Source: Liopterus haemorrhoidalis (lineage: Eukaryota; Arthropoda; Insecta; Coleoptera; Dytiscidae). From it: DNA of 64,000 bases. The stretch lies in assembly GCA_963971575.1 (NCBI GenBank), contig OZ020616.1, forward strand, positions 54,915,201 to 54,979,200, given 5' to 3'. Shown here in pieces: positions 11,377 to 23,238 of this stretch. Position 1 is the first letter of the stretch, and every line of letters starts with the position of its first letter. The notes beneath the pieces are model-generated. The model saw only the letters and a program-made list of their open reading frames with translations. It was not told the origin of the DNA and did no database searches. A program made the translations under genes and the position numbers.

Positions 11377-11477
11377 ATGGTTAAATGTTGTTCATTTGGG
11401 TGTACAAATCGTCGCTATGCTAAAAGCAAGAATCAACTTGCAGCATTTGAAATTAATTGTCCTATATCATTTCATGC
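11377..11477 (+). CDS. Putative first exon of a THAP-domain protein
   Basis: An ATG in a good context (ttaaaATGG) opens a 33-codon frame beginning MVKCCSFGCTNRRYAKSKN and ending ISFH. THAP domains start this way: a short N-terminus, then C-x2-4-C with GC and NR, then a loop before a histidine and phenylalanine-proline. The frame stops at a strong splice donor (GC/GTAAGT, 11478-11483), which is where many THAP genes have their first intron. The second zinc-binding half (Cys-x2-His) should be in a later exon; I could not find it. It may belong to a host gene or to a THAP-containing transposon such as a P-element relative. Confidence 0.5.
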
Positions 11478-11483
11478 GTAAGT

Positions 11484-12430
11484 ATTTTACTGTATTTATA
11501 ATTTATTCAAGTTTATTAAGACTTTTATCTGGTTAAAAGCTTATTTTGTTTATAAAATTTACATTAGATTATTTGAGACTTATGTAAAAGAACATATATT
11601 TATAATAAGTTAATATTTCGACCAAGTCAAATATGTCGGCTGCTTGTTTCTCTCGCCGCACTCTGCTACACCTACGTCGTCTACAAACCCGACATGTCAG
11701 CGCTTGCAGCCAGCGACGATCACTGAACAAGTATTTCTGAAACTTTCTTACCAGCTTACAAGAATATGGATTTCACTTTTTTAATATTTTGTTGATATTT
11801 TTCCTCGCATTTCATTCATTTAATTTTCCTTTTTTTATTTCTTTCTGACCTTCTTCAGTCATATTTATTTTGATAAAACCTTTTAAGCATTTAGCTCTAT
11901 TGTGCGTAGACTTTTGTTTATTTTCAACATTGCTATGTAAATATAAACAAGTTTAAATAAGCACAAAAATGCTTTCGCTCGGATTTCGTAAAGGGTGCAA
12001 TTTGATATTTGCAAAACGTGCTATACTCTGAATAGAATTAATAATAAAAATGACTTTTGAATTAACAAAATTTACATACTACGCACAATGAAACAGTTGC
12101 AAAAAAATATTTTCCACTTGAAATTTTTTCAAGCGAATAAATTTAAATAATTATTTTTCAATTCAAAGGAAAGTATTGTGAACGTGGCAAATTTGATACA
12201 GGATAGGACACGTGATCAGAATGAAACAAAACGAAAAACAAGACCTGGGTTGGAAAAATGAATATCATTTACTAGAACAGTGAAGCATCACACAAGGAAA
12301 AAATAATAATAATAAAAAAAAGTTAATGAATAGTTAAGCCAATTTTTTAAGCTGACACTGTTTAAACTGTATCTGGAATAAGTGCAAATATTTTGGAAAA
12401 AAAAGTAACATGGGAATAATAATAAACGGT
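11484..12430. other. AT-rich DNA; possible intron after the THAP exon
   Basis: Largely AT-rich. A GC-richer patch at 11635-11740 has no clear frame or terminal repeat. No second THAP exon was recognised. Confidence 0.45.
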
Positions 12431-13560
12431 ATACCATTGTATACTTTGCTATTCGTCAACGATCAAGTGGTAATTACCTAGGATGGAGATGTTTCTAGCT
12501 ACATGGAAACTAGAAGAATCCTACAACTCCATTGTTTGTAGGATTCTTTAATAAATTTCAAGAAAACTCAACACCTCGGGATTGAAGAAAGAAAGAAGGG
12601 ATCTCATTCTGGAAAACGAGAATCGAGAATGTTCCAAATTTAAGTACCTTGGTATAATCTTCGAAAAGATCCAAGACGACACTACCGGCAAAATAAACCA
12701 GGAAAAAAGGACAAATTAATTCTGTTCTCTCGAATGATAATATATATATTGTGTCCTACATCTCCTCGCTGGAGCATAGGGCCTTTACAAACTCGCGCCA
12801 TCGGGGTCTGTGAAGAGCAAGCCTTTTCACCTGGCGCCAGGTAGTTCCGTGAGCATCAAGTTCTTTGAGTATTGTTCTCCTCCATATGGATACAGGTCGA
12901 CATCTACGACGGTTTCCCTGAGGGTTCCACTCTAATGCCATTCTGGAGATGTCGTTTACTGCCTTTCGGAGGGTATGCCCAATCCAGTTCCACTTTCTTG
13001 CCTGAATTTCCAAGTGGATAGGTTTTTGTGCTGTCGATTCCCAAAGATGAGTATTGGGAATATGGTCTGACCAAGTAATGCGAAAAATTCTGCGCAGACA
13101 TCTGTTAATAAAAACTTGGAGTTTATGGGAATGATAAAGTTACTATAAAAGCCAAGTAAAACCATTTACAAGACCATATTAGACATCATATGGCACGTAT
13201 GGTTCGGAAGTCTGGAAGCTAAATAAGAGAATTAAAAAAAGATTTATTGCTGTAGACATGGATTTCTGGAAGAGGAGTTGTGGTATCTCGAGGCTTGGTC
13301 ATGTACGTAATTAATCGATTCGAGTCAAAATGAATGTCGAAGAAAACATAATTGACACCATTGAAAAGAAGACTTGATTTGGATATTTACCAAGAATTCC
13401 GGATACGCGATGACTCAAAAGAATATGGGATCAGGTGCCAGAAGGCAGCAGAAAATCTGGTAGACTTCTAACATACTGGAAGACAACTGTGTATGAAGCA
13501 ATGGGCAGAGGACTCCAAGAAAGCGACAGAGAGATAAAGACCAGGCGTCTTTATCTCTCA
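12431..13560 (+). pseudogene. Degraded LINE reverse transcriptase, split by a second LINE
   Basis: Broken plus-strand frames match an RTE-like reverse transcriptase. A decayed catalytic box is read as LLFVNDQVVIT (family F/Y-A-D-D) near 12450. FKYLGIIFEKIQDD follows near 12630, then the thumb and tail near 13140-13450 (KVTIKAK, YLPRIPDTR, RIWDQVPEGSRKSGR, YWKTTVYEAMGRGLQESD). Between them, 12741-13128 is a foreign minus-strand LINE piece. If it is removed together with one target duplication, the reading frame joins smoothly from SVLSNDK into VTIKAK. Many stops and small hairpins (12511-12548, 13529-13559) show it is old. Confidence 0.65.
12741..13128 (-). mobile_element. 5'-truncated RTE-like LINE insertion with 9-bp duplication
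   Basis: This 388-bp minus-strand piece is the 3' end of an RTE-like LINE. It is flanked by gaatgataa on both sides (12732-12740 and 13129-13137), the target-site duplication of its insertion into the older LINE. Its protein tail reads WNWIGHTLRKAVNDISRMAL, then CRPVSIWRRTILKEL, and ends WREFVKALCSSEEM with a stop at 12756. Next to the stop is a short untranslated region with a TA-rich tail. A frameshift separates the upstream part (INSKFLLTDVC) from the tail. Confidence 0.9.
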
Positions 13561-14732
13561 TCCAGGCGCAAGAGGATGCGAGAAACGATGATAGCTGTCA
13601 AAATTTGGTCAAATGCAGGGAAACAAATAATCCCGACGGTACAGCTAGTGTTGAAAGAATTACTTACGACACAAAACTTGTGATGGACTACACCACAGTA
13701 CGGGCTTTTTTCAAAAGAAAACTATCCTATTGACTCTATTTCTTGTACTATGCCTTCAACTTCAGCTAGAAAATAATCCCTAAGAGTAGTTTGTTTCTGT
13801 GATAACGGGTCTATTAGAAGAGTAATTTTCAACGTTCTATTATCATCAGACGCAAGCGTAGAGTTCGAAAGAAGGTTTTAAGATTGCTATGCGCTTGCGT
13901 CTGATTAAAATGAACCTTTGTAAATCGCTATACGAAAGACTTGTTATTTTCAACGTTCATAGTTTTTCTTATAGTGTCATTAGACACATCCTTAAATTTG
14001 GAAAAACCAGATTTCCATCAATGAAATCAGGATACAAGATGGCACGTTGTAATTTTACCTCACTCATAAAGATTTTTCCTCTTGCTCTGCTTACTATCAG
14101 GTGTTTAACTATCAATGGTACTGTATAGTAACAGGTTTTGACACAATATTCATTGTACAATATTAAATTTTAATTAATCGCAATTAGTTTGAAATTGTAA
14201 GCGCACTGCACAAATTTAATACCATGGCAAATCATAGCACAAATTCTACATATATGCAGATTAGTCTAAATATGTAGTAAATACATTATTATACTTATTT
14301 GAATAATAGCAGCATTAAATATTCAAAGTTTACAATACTGTTCTGAATATTATAATTATGATCAATTGTATATATTTCATTCAATATTATTGCAGATTAC
14401 ATAAACGTGAAGAGAATTCGATTTGTATATTCATTTTGAAATTGAAAATATAATCGATACAATTTTATTTTGAAAATTTTATTGCAAATTTTATGAGTGG
14501 AAATATATTTTGTTGAACTGGATACCAATGGATACTGGAATATTATTTGCTCAGCTGAACTAATAAAAAAAATATAAAAAATCATCGTTCGATGTGGCTG
14601 GATGCCACGACAGTTATACTGTCACGAGGGTGATTAGATGGAAATGCAACTCCTAGTTTTAACTATACAACTCCTTCAAAAAGCTTCGACTCTTTGACTA
14701 CCGACTCATGACTCCGACTCCAACGAAATTGG
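13561..14732. other. AT-rich DNA with one hairpin
   Basis: Perfect inverted arms atcagacgcaagcg lie at about 13845-13858 and 13892-13905 with a 33-base spacer. A cgactc-rich tract is near 14685-14722. No gene was seen. Confidence 0.5.
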
Positions 14733-15762
14733 ACTGGCCAACAAGGTGGATTCACAAAATATCCATGTTTTTTATGTTTGTGGGACAGCAGAGCGAGAGA
14801 TAAGCATTGGAAAAATTAGCCGGTGAGAATAGATTTAAATGTTGGAGACCCAAACATAATACACGAAACTTTGGTGGAGCGAACAAAAATCATTTTCCCC
14901 TCTCTTCATATTAAACTGGGTCTAATGAAGCAGTTGGTAAAAGCGTTGAACAAATATGGTGACTGTTTCAAATATATATCTGAAACATTTCAAAGTAATG
15001 AGAAGCTAAAAGTTAGCAATTTTGACGGACCACAAATTAGAAAATTAGTGAATGATCCACATTTCACTGTAGATATGGATGATATGGAGAAGAATGCATG
15101 GCAGTCTTTCGTGGCGCTCATCAAAAATTTTCTTGGGTATAAAAAAGCCGAAAACTATATGGAGGTCGTTGAAAATTTGATTGAAAATTATCATCATCTG
15201 GGGTGCAACATGAGCGTGAAACTTCATTTTTTAAACAGTCATCTTGAAAAATTTCCTGTCAATCTTGGAGATGTTAGTGATGAACAGCGTGAACGTTTCC
15301 ATCAGGATTTAAAAGAGATGAAGAGACGTTATCAAGGAAGGTGGGATACTCACATGATGGCTGACTACTGTTGGAGTATTAAAAGAGACTTATCGGGATT
15401 GAACTCCAGAAGATCATACAAACGACCATTTAATCCTTAAATTATTTTGTATTTTTATTTTAACACTCCAATGCATTAAAATGTAGTTAAAACTGTTCTC
15501 ATTTTCTTTCTTTCACTATAAATAAAATTTTAAGAATATTTTCTAATTATTTAGTCCTTATTGTTCGCCAAATTTGTACCAATTACAGTATCGACGTCTA
15601 AAATTAAACGATAGAAGCATTATTTGGCCGAAAATATGTATTTGTTGTAGAGCAAAAATCTGATGTGATACGCAAAAACTGATGTGATATTTGAGTTCAG
15701 CAGCACCAAATTAGTAAGAAACAAGTCTTAGATGTAAGTCAGCAGAAATTGTGTTGACCAGT
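14733..15762 (+). mobile_element. ACTGG-ended transposon with unidentified ORF, copy 1
   Basis: Its right end (ttgaccagt with about 100 bp inside) is nearly the same as the left end of the inverted copy at 52506-53668. Its left end keeps only a short piece (actggccaaca at 14733) before the shared coding region, so the left terminal repeat is mostly deleted. The body carries the ORF described separately. Superfamily unknown. Confidence 0.65.
14823..15440 (+). CDS. Repeat-encoded protein of unknown function, copy 1
   Basis: A 205-residue frame. Its conserved stretches are HIKLGLMKQLVKALNK, FDGPQIRKLVNDPHF, ENYHHLGCNMSVKLHFLNSH, FPVNLGDVSDEQRERFHQDL and RYQGRWDTHMMADYCWSIKRD. I recognise it as a protein tail common in arthropod and other animal genomes and usually left unnamed, but I cannot assign a catalytic domain. 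No DDE pattern, signal peptide or membrane segment is evident. Homology with copy 2 begins before this ATG (LWDSRARDKHW in another frame), so a frameshift cuts the N-terminal side. It lies inside a repeat with terminal inverted repeats and is therefore probably transposon-borne. Confidence 0.6.
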   Translation: MRIDLNVGDPNIIHETLVERTKIIFPSLHIKLGLMKQLVKALNKYGDCFKYISETFQSNEKLKVSNFDGPQIRKLVNDPHFTVDMDDMEKNAWQSFVALIKNFLGYKKAENYMEVVENLIENYHHLGCNMSVKLHFLNSHLEKFPVNLGDVSDEQRERFHQDLKEMKRRYQGRWDTHMMADYCWSIKRDLSGLNSRRSYKRPFNP

Positions 15763-16596
15763 GTAATCATTAATAGACTGTCAATTCGATAAATTTCAAT
15801 AGCATGACAAATGATAATCGATAAACAGAAATTATAAATACCACGTTAAAAAATATAGAAATTATAAATTAAGTTAAAAAAATTCCTCAAATCTATATAA
15901 GTATAGGATTTTCAGTTAGTCAGTTTGTAATTGTTTTTTTAAATTGTTCTTTGATAGAAACTGGTAACAAATTCATAAACTTTATAGAATAACAGTTAAC
16001 ACTATATCTTGATTTATTTATTCGTGTAAAATTGGGGTATATATTTGATTTATTGCGTGTGTTGTAGTTGTGAACGTCTTCATTTTCCAAGTTTTCTTTT
16101 CTCCTTGAAAAGTTTGATAATGAACTTATTTAACCTTTGCCTAACCAACGTATGAATCAGCAGTCAAGGTAATATTCAGTCATGTATATCAACATTATTT
16201 AGAAATTTAAAAATGTATTGCACAACTAACTTCTCAGATACTTATTAACATATTCTAAAGAATTGCGTAGTTATATTTAACAAACAAATATTTAACTTAA
16301 ATTATTTGGTATGATATAGAGAAGAAAAATATTTAAACAATGATTCAGATGCAAGATGCGACTTAAATATGCTTTTAATTATGGTTGCGAAACTGCAATC
16401 GAATATGGTTAAGAAACCCCGCAACGCGTAAGCCCGAGAGACGCTCCCTTAATAATGTTTTTCTAACAGCAAAAACTTGTCTAGAAGCAACCATGTTAGC
16501 AAAAGGAGGGAATTCCTATAAGATTCCGCACATTAATAAGGCAGAACATCATCATAAGGGACGATTACAAACAAAATTATAATGTTGCATTATAAT
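15763..16596. other. AT-rich DNA, nothing recognised
   Basis: No terminal repeats, RNA gene or convincing reading frame. Confidence 0.5.
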
Positions 16597-17158
16597 GTAA
16601 AAAAAAAAAAATAAAATAAAATTATCTCCTCTGCCCGGGAGCGAACCTTAGCTTGCCGCGTAGCAAGCAAGCAAGCAAGCAAACCATAACCAGGATACCT
16701 TCTAGTATAGTGTGTTACATAACTATAACTTTTGTACATCGTCAACCAAAAAAACACAAAAAATGCCATATTTTCCGGAAACATAATCTGATCAAAAATT
16801 CCTGTTGTACTATTCCGGTTCACATCAATGTACATTACATAGAATTTTTTCAGATTTTTAGTTAAATCATCTGGGCTACAGGGTGTGGGATATTTTTTTT
16901 GCACAATTTTGGCAAAAATCGCATCAAAATAAATTATTTTGCAAAAATAAAATTTTGATCGTTAATCCACGTACTAAGGACTTTCAATTTCGATGAGCAC
17001 ATATTTGTTTATATTTTTAGGGGGTATGTTTTTTAGATGTTTTAGTATTTTTCCTATGTACGGGCCAAAGAGTTGTATAAGTATGCCAAATTTCAAATAT
17101 CTAGGTTTAGCCGTTTGGCTACAATTTTTACCGAACCGACAGACAGACAGACGACCGG
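16597..17158 (-). mobile_element. Helentron-like element family 1, copy C (3' end missing)
   Basis: Reverse-oriented copy. Reading right to left it has the short (GTCT)n tract at 17138-17152, the block tagccgtttggctac, the conserved core (gtgtggga, ttccggttcacatcaatg) and a tRNA-like module. The outer start sequence is cut at the microsatellite and the 3' hairpin end is absent. Confidence 0.75.
16626..16705 (-). other. tRNA-like module in Helentron-like copy C
   Basis: On the minus strand it reads tatcctggttatggtttgc, an expanded (GCTT)n run, then gctaaggttcgctcccggg. GGTTCGCTCCC is a close match to the tRNA B box (GGTTCRANYCC). The GCTT expansion lies where the anticodon arm would be. Confidence 0.5.
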
Positions 17159-18168
17159 GGGGGCCCGGAGTCGGCGCGTGGCAGTCAGTCACTTGTATTT
17201 TGGAAATGAGGACTTTTTTTGCTCATCAGTTGTATTTTTGGAAGTGAGGACCTTTTTTTTGGTCATCAGTTGTATATTCACCTGTATTATAATAAAAATT
17301 TCCGGATATAGAATAGGGGATACGCATAAAATTTATATTTCCTTAAAATTACATTTTTTTTTGATATGTTAATGTTAGTTATGTCACCTAACAAAACAAA
17401 AATCACATTTTAATTAATATTATAGCCAAATTTTTTAGTTAAAATATTGTAAATTTGAAATAAGCCGACCACGGCGCGAAGGTTGCCGAGTAAATACGAC
17501 TGAGTATGACGTCAAACTGCTGGGGCTTGACGTCACAGATACAGACTACAACATAATCTTTAAAACGTTTTACGTGTGTATATTGTATTGTTCGAGAGTT
17601 TTGTATTTGTTTTTAAACAATTTTTCACGCATTTATTATTAAAATAGCAGATAAAGATTTTGTTAGGGCTCAGAGTGATAATTTACCCAACATTGATGCA
17701 TTTATGCACACAACATAAAGTTTACTTTTTTCTGAAATAACGGTTTTATTTCGCCTCATAACTTTGAACCACAAATTTCGCCTTTTCTGTTGTTTTTCGC
17801 CATCAGGTAATGATATAAATAGTTTGTTTTTTTTTTTTTTGGATTTCTAATTGAACTATTTGTACACATCGGTACTAAACAATATTTTCGACTATGTTTC
17901 GAAGTACTGGGGCCTGGATCTTCCATATTTTATATATTTTAATATAAAATTTAATTCGGTAAACATGTATAAATTGTTTTTATAGAATTAAACTTTATTT
18001 TTATTAAAATCACTGTGTAGGCTGTACGCAGTACACTTAGTTGGGGTATGACGTCACACGTCGTTTTCGCGCGCTACATACCTTTATGAATTTTTTAAGA
18101 CTTCAAGTAAAAAAAAAAATGAAAAACTGTTTTTTATGTTTATATGCAACAAGAGGAATATAATAAAA
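17159..18168. other. AT-rich DNA with two units of a ~40-bp minisatellite
   Basis: Two copies of a tgtattttggaag(t)gaggac unit followed by a T-run lie at about 17195-17275. The same unit recurs at 37487-37550 and inside the hAT MITE at 42514-42787. The rest holds nothing I recognise. Confidence 0.5.
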
Positions 18169-18640
18169 CCAGTGGCGAAGGGAGACCTCCGCTAGACTTG
18201 CCCTCCCATAAAAATAATAATAATAAAAAAAAATACATTTTTTTTTTAAATTTAAGTGAAGATTTAGGTAAATCCGCATAAATACATCAAATTATGTCCT
18301 ATACAATTTTTTGTCCAAGGCTTGGTTTACTAGTTAGGAATTTTTTAAAATTTTAAAGTTTAATAACTTCCGTTTCCGGTTTCGGATTTTAATAAAAAAA
18401 CAATAAGGTTCTTCCCAATTATTAGGAGAATTTTTTAGCACCAGAACGAACTCTTTAATTTAAACCGTTTTTGAGTTATCGTGTATACACACAGACACAC
18501 ACACATACGGACGGCACTCCGAAAATAGGTTTTTTGGATTCCCTGGACCATGAAACGTGGTCATCAGTCAAAATCTCGACAAAAATCAAAAATTTTCCCG
18601 ATTACAATACTTGCCCCTTATATATTAAGGTCGGGGAAGT
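18169..18640 (-). mobile_element. Helentron-like element family 3, copy 1
   Basis: Reverse copy of the element at 34194-34709, with long collinear similarity. Reading right to left it has TTCCCCGACCTTAATATATA, then ggggcaag, a short CA/TG-rich tract (18485-18506), a core with tccggtttcggatttt, and a GGGAGGGCAAG block. A terminal stem-loop with 7-bp arms follows (gcggagg, tctc, cccttcgc region, 18175-18192). Inverted subterminal motifs, a microsatellite and a 3' stem-loop match the plan of family 1. Confidence 0.6.
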
Positions 18641-18677
18641 AAAAACATTTTAAAATCATGCCTATCCCCTATTGATC

Positions 18678-18782
18678 ATTACCTGGGGCCCGCAAAAAAA
18701 ATTCTCCCTGGGGCCCGCAAAGATAGTTTTTCCCCGGGGTCCCAGAAGTCCTCTCGGCGGCCCTGTACGTACGCCACTGGTT
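18678..18782. mobile_element. Possible hAT terminus fragment
   Basis: The reverse complement starts CCAGTGGCGTACGTACAGGG, a form common at insect hAT ends, and is followed by G/C-rich blocks. CCTGGGGCCCGCAAA occurs twice in tandem (about 18681-18722). The other end and the target duplication were not found. Confidence 0.3.
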
Positions 18783-18789
18783 CATACAT

Positions 18790-19695
18790 CCTGAATAATT
18801 TGTCCCATAATATTCAGTCTTTAATGCTGTACATATACATGGCAAATAATAATTTATGTAAATGAAATAAGCAGTAGAGACTGCTATATTGCAGGACGTT
18901 GTCATAATAGTTTCAGTGTAAATTTGTATATTGCATTAAAATTAGTAAGCACGTTGGATTGGATGATTACAAATTAATATTTGCCTCTGGACAAACGTAC
19001 ATGTTAATAAAGTTATACCTGTTTCTAACCACGTACAACTTTTATTAGCTTTCATATTATTTTTATTAAAAATATTTATCCTCATCTTATCTACATACGA
19101 CCTTCTTAAATATTAAAATTATTTAATTATGGTTTTAAAATTTTATAGCCGCATTAAACGTGTGTTTGTTATAGGCGTAGGCTACATATTGTAACTTTCT
19201 GGGTAATCTGTATACTTATTGTTTTTTAATATTAAAATTTAATGGGCAAATAACGTAATTTGCAATATGAACTTCTAAGTGGTTATCTGTAATATAGACA
19301 TTTATTTTTTATGCAACAAGTAAAAAGATGTATTCACTTCATAAATCGTCAGTTTTCAATGGTGTTTTCTTATGTCTGAAAAATAATACAATAAAAAGAA
19401 CAAATTTATCTACTTAACAATAAAATAATACATGTTTATACTCTTTTACTCTCCAGGGAGTAAAAATTCTACGTTTTCCTAGAGAAAAATATTTTTCCAA
19501 GACAACAATAACAACAAAACAATAGAATTATTTTTATTGAAAATTAAAAGTACAGTACAAAATGTTGAGTTCAGCAAAAATGAAAGCTTTTACCGAGTAA
19601 TTTTTAATGTTTTTAGTACAGCATCATACTCACCACTCTACCTATATTTTTATCTTATCAGTAGCGGCTCGTGACTTTTTGGGACTCAGAGCTGC

Positions 19696-19697
<2 letters not shown>
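18790..19697. other. AT-rich DNA, nothing recognised
   Basis: No frame or repeat that I can support. Confidence 0.5.

Positions 19698-19762
<65 letters not shown>
19698..19762. repeat. (AT)n microsatellite
   Basis: About 32 uninterrupted AT units. Reading frames through it code only Tyr-Ile repeats and are not genes. Confidence 0.98.
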
Positions 19763-19767
<5 letters not shown>

Positions 19768-22207
19768 TTACCGCTTATGCAAGCCAATTCTATGTACTCA
19801 ATGGACGGTGTCAAACCAAAATTGACGTTTTCAGACCAGGGGAATGGCCTGAAAACGTTTTTCATGTTTTTTGGAGCTCTTGCACCCTGATTATATAGCA
19901 GCGATGACAGAGAAAATTTCACAAATGGTCTGAATACGAGGGTAGATCGTATATTTATATACAAATTTAGTTCACTGATTTGTCGTGAAGAGCGCGCGCC
20001 AGTAGTTTTTGTATATAACTTTTTATACAAAAAATGTACGATTCCGACTTTGTCAGACCAGCACAATTCAGTCGACGTTGTCAAGCCTTAAATCTGGCAA
20101 CACTGTATAGAATGAGCTAGATGAACATTCCAGTCATGATAATTTTAGTCATTGTAAGAACTTAAATATTTTCTTTCAATTTGTCTTACAGAAAAACTTT
20201 AAACTCAAATTTAGTTTTGGCAGACTCGTAGATACTTGAAAACAATGCATATAACCGATTTGTATCAAATTTGTTCAAATTAAAATTTTGGTATTTGCAC
20301 CATGAAATTCTCCTTTTTTTTCCAATTTAGAAATAATTACATTTTTATAGTTTATAGATTTTTTAAAGCGTGCTGAATGTTACTGCTTCAAATGAGACGT
20401 TAAATTTATTTAATATTTTTATTAGAATCCCAAATAAATGTACATTTTAATAAGTTTGAACTTTGTTCATATATTTCACAGAAAATTATTCTAATACGGA
20501 CATCAATGTCCATAATTTATTCTTAATTCCAAAGAAGAACACAAAAGGTTACAAATTACAAATAACTCGTTTGAACAATTACTTTTCTTAATTGTAAAAA
20601 ATAAAAATAATTGTAAAAAACAAAAGTTCCCATTTAATTTTGAGTATTGAACATTTATGTGTACGTTTAAGAGCGTACTGTACCTGGGTTACGCTCAATG
20701 GATACGTGCATTTGAAAGGGCCAAAGAATTTGAACCAAATGTTGTCGGATCAATTTGATTTTTTTTTTTTAATTTGAATATAAAGATTGGCTCCGTTGGA
20801 TTTAAGAGTTAAAATTTGGTTTTATTTTTAATTTTCAGTTTTACAATGTTCTAAACTTTGTCTAACTTCACATCACTGTTCCTCCGTAAATCAATAACAA
20901 TTGCAATTTCCATAGCTAGAATCCTATAGATTGTACTTTTATCTTTAAAATGAGCCCTTATTTATGAAAATTAATTAATATTTAGCACCAATTCTTTGGC
21001 CCACACCGAAACACTATTTATATGAAATACTGGCATTTACAAGCATCGAGAGATGTATCCATCTGGTAGCGTGGTTTTAAACTAATCTAATCATAGTAGA
21101 GAGAGTCTTAAGCTCCGCCTTCGTTTCCTACACATATCTTTGAATTCGGTTGAAATGGGTAACAGAAGATCTTTGGAATAAAACAGTTTGTGACGTCAAA
21201 TTTACCTGTTTTATTTTAGACTTTCCGTGGTAGAATACAAATTCATATTGACACAAAAAAATGGTCCCAAAAATTAAGTTAAATAATTATGGCCGGCTTC
21301 TGAAAGCTTAGTTAACTATAACCAAATGGTCAGAACATGGTTGTTATGGTAACTTATGGGATTGTTATACTGTAATCGAGTTTAACCAAAAGGTTAAATC
21401 AACCCCTAAAGGGGCGAATCTATGATTATTAACATAATTTTTTGATGATAAAAAAAAAAAACTATTATTTCTACAAAATTATCTGTAAAATCAGAATTGG
21501 TAATAAATATTAATCACTTTTCACATACAAGAGCTTATTTTAAAGATAAAATTACAATATAGAGTGGTTAAGTGTTAACATTTGTAATTTTTATTCATTT
21601 ACTGAGTAACAGTCATGTGAAATTGAAAAAAGTATAGCACTGTAAAATTGAAAATTAAAAATAAATCAAAATACAAATTTAAACTTATTAAAATATTTAA
21701 TTTATTTACTTTATTTTTTATTAAAATTTATTTACTTATTTACTTATTAAAATTTTGATATTTTCTTTCATATCTTGATATTAAAAAAAAAAATCAAATT
21801 GATTCGAATATATTTAATCTATATTTTATGATTCCCAAAAATACAGGTTGATTTATAAATATTAGCACTTTTCCCTCTCCCTGTAATCTACTTCCACTTT
21901 GGTCACTCCCCCAATGACGTAATACGACTTCTCGCCACCGCACCCCGCGTGCAACGATGGACTTTGGAGGTGGCTACATTCGCCTCTTAACTTCAAATTT
22001 TAAGGTGCCATATCATAGACTCGAAACCTGGTTTCACTCTGTCATGACATTAAATTACGAGAAAATATATATAGCTCTTGTTTTTTGAATGTCAGATAAA
22101 TAAACCCATAGAAAAAAAGCATATCAGACAGACAGAGAGATTTTTTTTGTGAATTTGGTCTTACATTCACTTGGAACATGTAGAAACGAAAAATAGGTAC
22201 CAAGAAA
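19763..22207. other. AT-rich DNA with weak inverted-repeat relics
   Basis: A 10-bp perfect inverted pair (acgttttcag and ctgaaaacgt) lies at about 19826-19860. A GGGCCAAAGAATT block near 20727 faces its complement near 20993, and TGGATAC blocks lie outside both, so an old MITE of roughly 400 bp is possible at 20680-21080. The segment around 20043-20100 (gtcagaccagc, gttgtcaagcc) resembles 24608-24640 in inverted orientation. No coding sequence was recognised. Confidence 0.35.
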
Positions 22208-23238
22208 AAATTATGTGAAGTGTGAATTTTCACACGTTTCAGGGTTTCGCAGGTATTTAGTGAATGATGATTATTTGGGAAGCCAAAACAAATTTTATGT
22301 TAAAATATTTTTTTATTAATTTTAATTCGAATGCCTAATACCATTATTTGGGTATAAAATTTAAAAATTTGCAGTTTTTTTTTATATAGAAAGGTTCATT
22401 AATATTATGAAAATTGCGCCTACGGCTTCCATTGGTTGTTTAAGTCATAAACTCCGCCCCTCTGATTTCGTATACATTCAAACATAGAATTAAATTATAA
22501 TATCAACACTTCCCACTGGTTATTAAATTTACGCTTTTAAAAATTAAATGCAACGTTTGCCAAAATATAACTAGAATTTTGACAAAATAATTTAAACAAA
22601 ATAAAAATGCAAAAAAAAAAACAGAAAAATAAAAATTGACGGGAGTTGAACAGTAGTTTGCAACTTACGAAGCGAGAACGTTACCACTGATCTACGAACG
22701 TTCACTCCTTTACTGTGTTAAATAGCGGATTAAATATTTTACATATTTTAGTTAAAAACACAAAAAATGCGTTATTTTCCGAAAACATAATCTGATCAAA
22801 AATTCCTGTTTTACTATTCCGGTTCACACCAATGTACATTACTTAGATTTTTTTCAGATTTTTAGTTTAAACCATCTGGGCTACAGGGTGTGGGACAAAA
22901 TTTTGCACAATTCTCGCAAAAATCGCGTCAAAATAATTTATTTTGCAAAAATCAAATTTTGATCGTTAATTCAGGTTTCAAGGGCTTTCATTTGATACCA
23001 TACACAGAATTGTAAAAAAAATTTTTTTTTTCTATGAGCATATATTTGCTTATATTTTTAGAGGAATATGTTTTTTAGATGTTTTAGTATTTTTCCTATG
23101 TGCGGGTCAAAGAGTTGTATAAGCATGTCAAATTTCAACTCTCTAGGTTTAGCCGTTTGGCTACAATTTTTACCGAACAGACAGACAGACAGACAGACAG
23201 ACAGACGACAAAATGACGGTATAAGGGTTTTACAAAAC
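22208..23238 (-). mobile_element. Helentron-like element family 1, copy D
   Basis: Reverse-oriented complete copy. The 3' hairpin GTGTGAATTTTCACAC is at 22220-22235 and the subterminal repeat AGGGTTTCGCAGG at 22241-22253. It has the internal TTTGTCAAAAT inverted block, a tRNA-like module, the core, and (CAGA)n at about 23179-23207. The far end is TTTTACAAAACCCT. Between the 3' end and the tRNA-like slot it carries about 240 bp that it shares only with copy G, so D and G form one subfamily. Confidence 0.8.
22637..22700 (-). other. tRNA-like module in Helentron-like copy D
   Basis: On the minus strand it reads tagatcagtggtaacg, an A-box-like tract, and 42 bases later gttcaactccc, a B-box-like tract. 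It shares gcaaacta with the module of copy G but differs over most of its length. Confidence 0.5.

Noticed and set aside
19607..20084. Long frames rich in Tyr-Ile across 19698-19762
   Set aside because: They are translations of an (AT)n microsatellite on both strands.
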